Source of the DNA: Agaricicola taiwanensis
GTDB lineage: Bacteria; Pseudomonadota; Alphaproteobacteria; Rhizobiales; Methylopilaceae
NCBI RefSeq assembly: GCF_014635245.1
Contig: NZ_BMCP01000001.1
Coordinates: forward strand, 744,001-808,000
Direction: 5' to 3'
DNA: 64,000 bases
This document shows positions 63,497-64,000 of the stretch, one piece after another (position 1 is the first letter of the stretch; every line of letters begins with the position of its first letter). The translations under genes and the position numbers were made by a program. The notes under the pieces are model-generated. The model did no database searches and was not told the origin of the DNA. It was given only the letters and a program-made list of their open reading frames with translations.

Positions 63497-64000
63497 GCGA
63501 TGGCTGCCTTCTGCAGTTCGATAAGGGCTGAGGTGCCTTTGCGGGCGAGGCCCAGCATATGGATCAACTGCTCCTCGGAAAAGGGCGCCGCTTCCGCCGT
63601 CCCCTGCACCTCGATCAGTCCGCCGGATCCGGTGATGACGAAGTTGACGTCCGATTCCGCTTCACTGTCCTCAGCGTAATCGAGATCCAGCACCGCAGCG
63701 CCCTTTGAAATGCCGCAGGAGACCGCCGCCACGTGGTCGCCGAGCGGTTTGCCCGATGCGATACCGCGCTCCAGCATCCAGTTAAGGCAATCATGCAGCG
63801 CCACCCAGGCACCCGTGATGGCCGCCGTCCGTGTCCCACCGTCGGCCTGGATCACATCGCAGTCGATGGTGATCTGGCGCTCTCCAAGCCCGCGCAGATT
63901 GACGACCGAGCGCATGGAACGGCCGATGAGGCGCTGAATTTCCTGAGTGCGGCCCGACGGTTTACCGGAGCTCGACTCGCGCCGCGTCCGGGTCAATGTC
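63493..64000 (-). CDS. rph: Ribonuclease PH, 5' end outside the window
   Basis: The C-terminal 169 residues of RNase [42 protein letters not shown] and [20 protein letters not shown]. It trims tRNA 3' ends by phosphorolysis. The N-terminal roughly 70 residues lie beyond 64000, so the ATG at 63996 is internal. Neighbours hemW-rdgB-rph form an overlapping operon. Confidence 0.95.
   Translation of the reverse strand, partial: TLTRTRRESSSGKPSGRTQEIQRLIGRSMRSVVNLRGLGERQITIDCDVIQADGGTRTAAITGAWVALHDCLNWMLERGIASGKPLGDHVAAVSCGISKGAAVLDLDYAEDSEAESDVNFVITGSGGLIEVQGTAEAAPFSEEQLIHMLGLARKGTSALIELQKAAIA

Overview
The window looks like chromosomal DNA of a high-G+C alphaproteobacterium of the order Hyphomicrobiales (Rhizobiales). 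The evidence is the gene order ahcY-divL-tsaE-murU-addB-addA-trxA-folC-accD-trpA-trpB-trpF-lapA-ihfB-sppA-rpsA-cmk-aroA, the block lptC-lptA-lptB-rpoN-hpf-ptsN, a DivL-type kinase with tyrosine at the phosphoacceptor position, an AccD without its zinc-ribbon cysteines, and a TIGR02300 (FYDLN) protein. I cannot fix the family or genus.

Positions 1-13063 are accessory. Three copies of one tRNA-Arg(CCG) sequence lie in the same orientation: a decayed remnant (677-727), a nearly full copy missing one T-arm base (5732-5807), and an intact gene (12971-13047). They divide the DNA into two apparent islands stacked at one tRNA. Island A (about 730-5730) carries a MerR regulator with a mer-like promoter driving a glutaredoxin-MauE-DUF305 fusion, and a MarR regulator divergent from an FAD monooxygenase coupled to an MFS exporter. 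Island B (5759-13063) is bounded by 65-bp direct repeats. It encodes a tyrosine integrase, an excisionase-like HTH protein, a winged-helix replication-like protein behind a leader with alternative hairpins, a lipoprotein/secreted-protein pair and an XRE regulator. It also has a tight three-gene operon ending in a PD-(D/E)XK nuclease-like protein. No capsid, terminase or conjugation gene was seen, so it resembles a small satellite or integrative element with a candidate, unrecognised defence module. That operon is the best candidate in the window for an undescribed system.

Positions 13214-23653 are metabolic and probably variable. A LysR gene heads an overlapping operon for a flavin monooxygenase, two AhpD/CMD-fold proteins and a tripartite tricarboxylate transporter (tctC-tctB-tctA). 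Next come a convergent serine acetyltransferase-like gene, an operon of acyl carrier protein, adenylate-forming ligase (one-base frameshift) and SDR reductase, and an ExoD-like membrane protein.

Positions 23672-64000 are core: polA, a membrane acyltransferase, a fatty-acid desaturase, a DEDDy exonuclease, the Lpt lipopolysaccharide-export genes, sigma-54 and its companions hpf and ptsN, small heat-shock genes, tRNA-Ala(GGC), aroA-cmk-rpsA, sppA, ihfB, tryptophan and fatty-acid synthesis genes, folC, trxA, the AddAB recombination helicase-nuclease, muropeptide-sugar recycling (murU plus a TsaE-kinase fusion), divL, ahcY, and hemW-rdgB-rph (rph cut by the window end). In the core, lptB has no ATG, GTG or TTG start in its frame although the frame is open and conserved upstream; an ATT with a good ribosome-binding site is the likeliest start.
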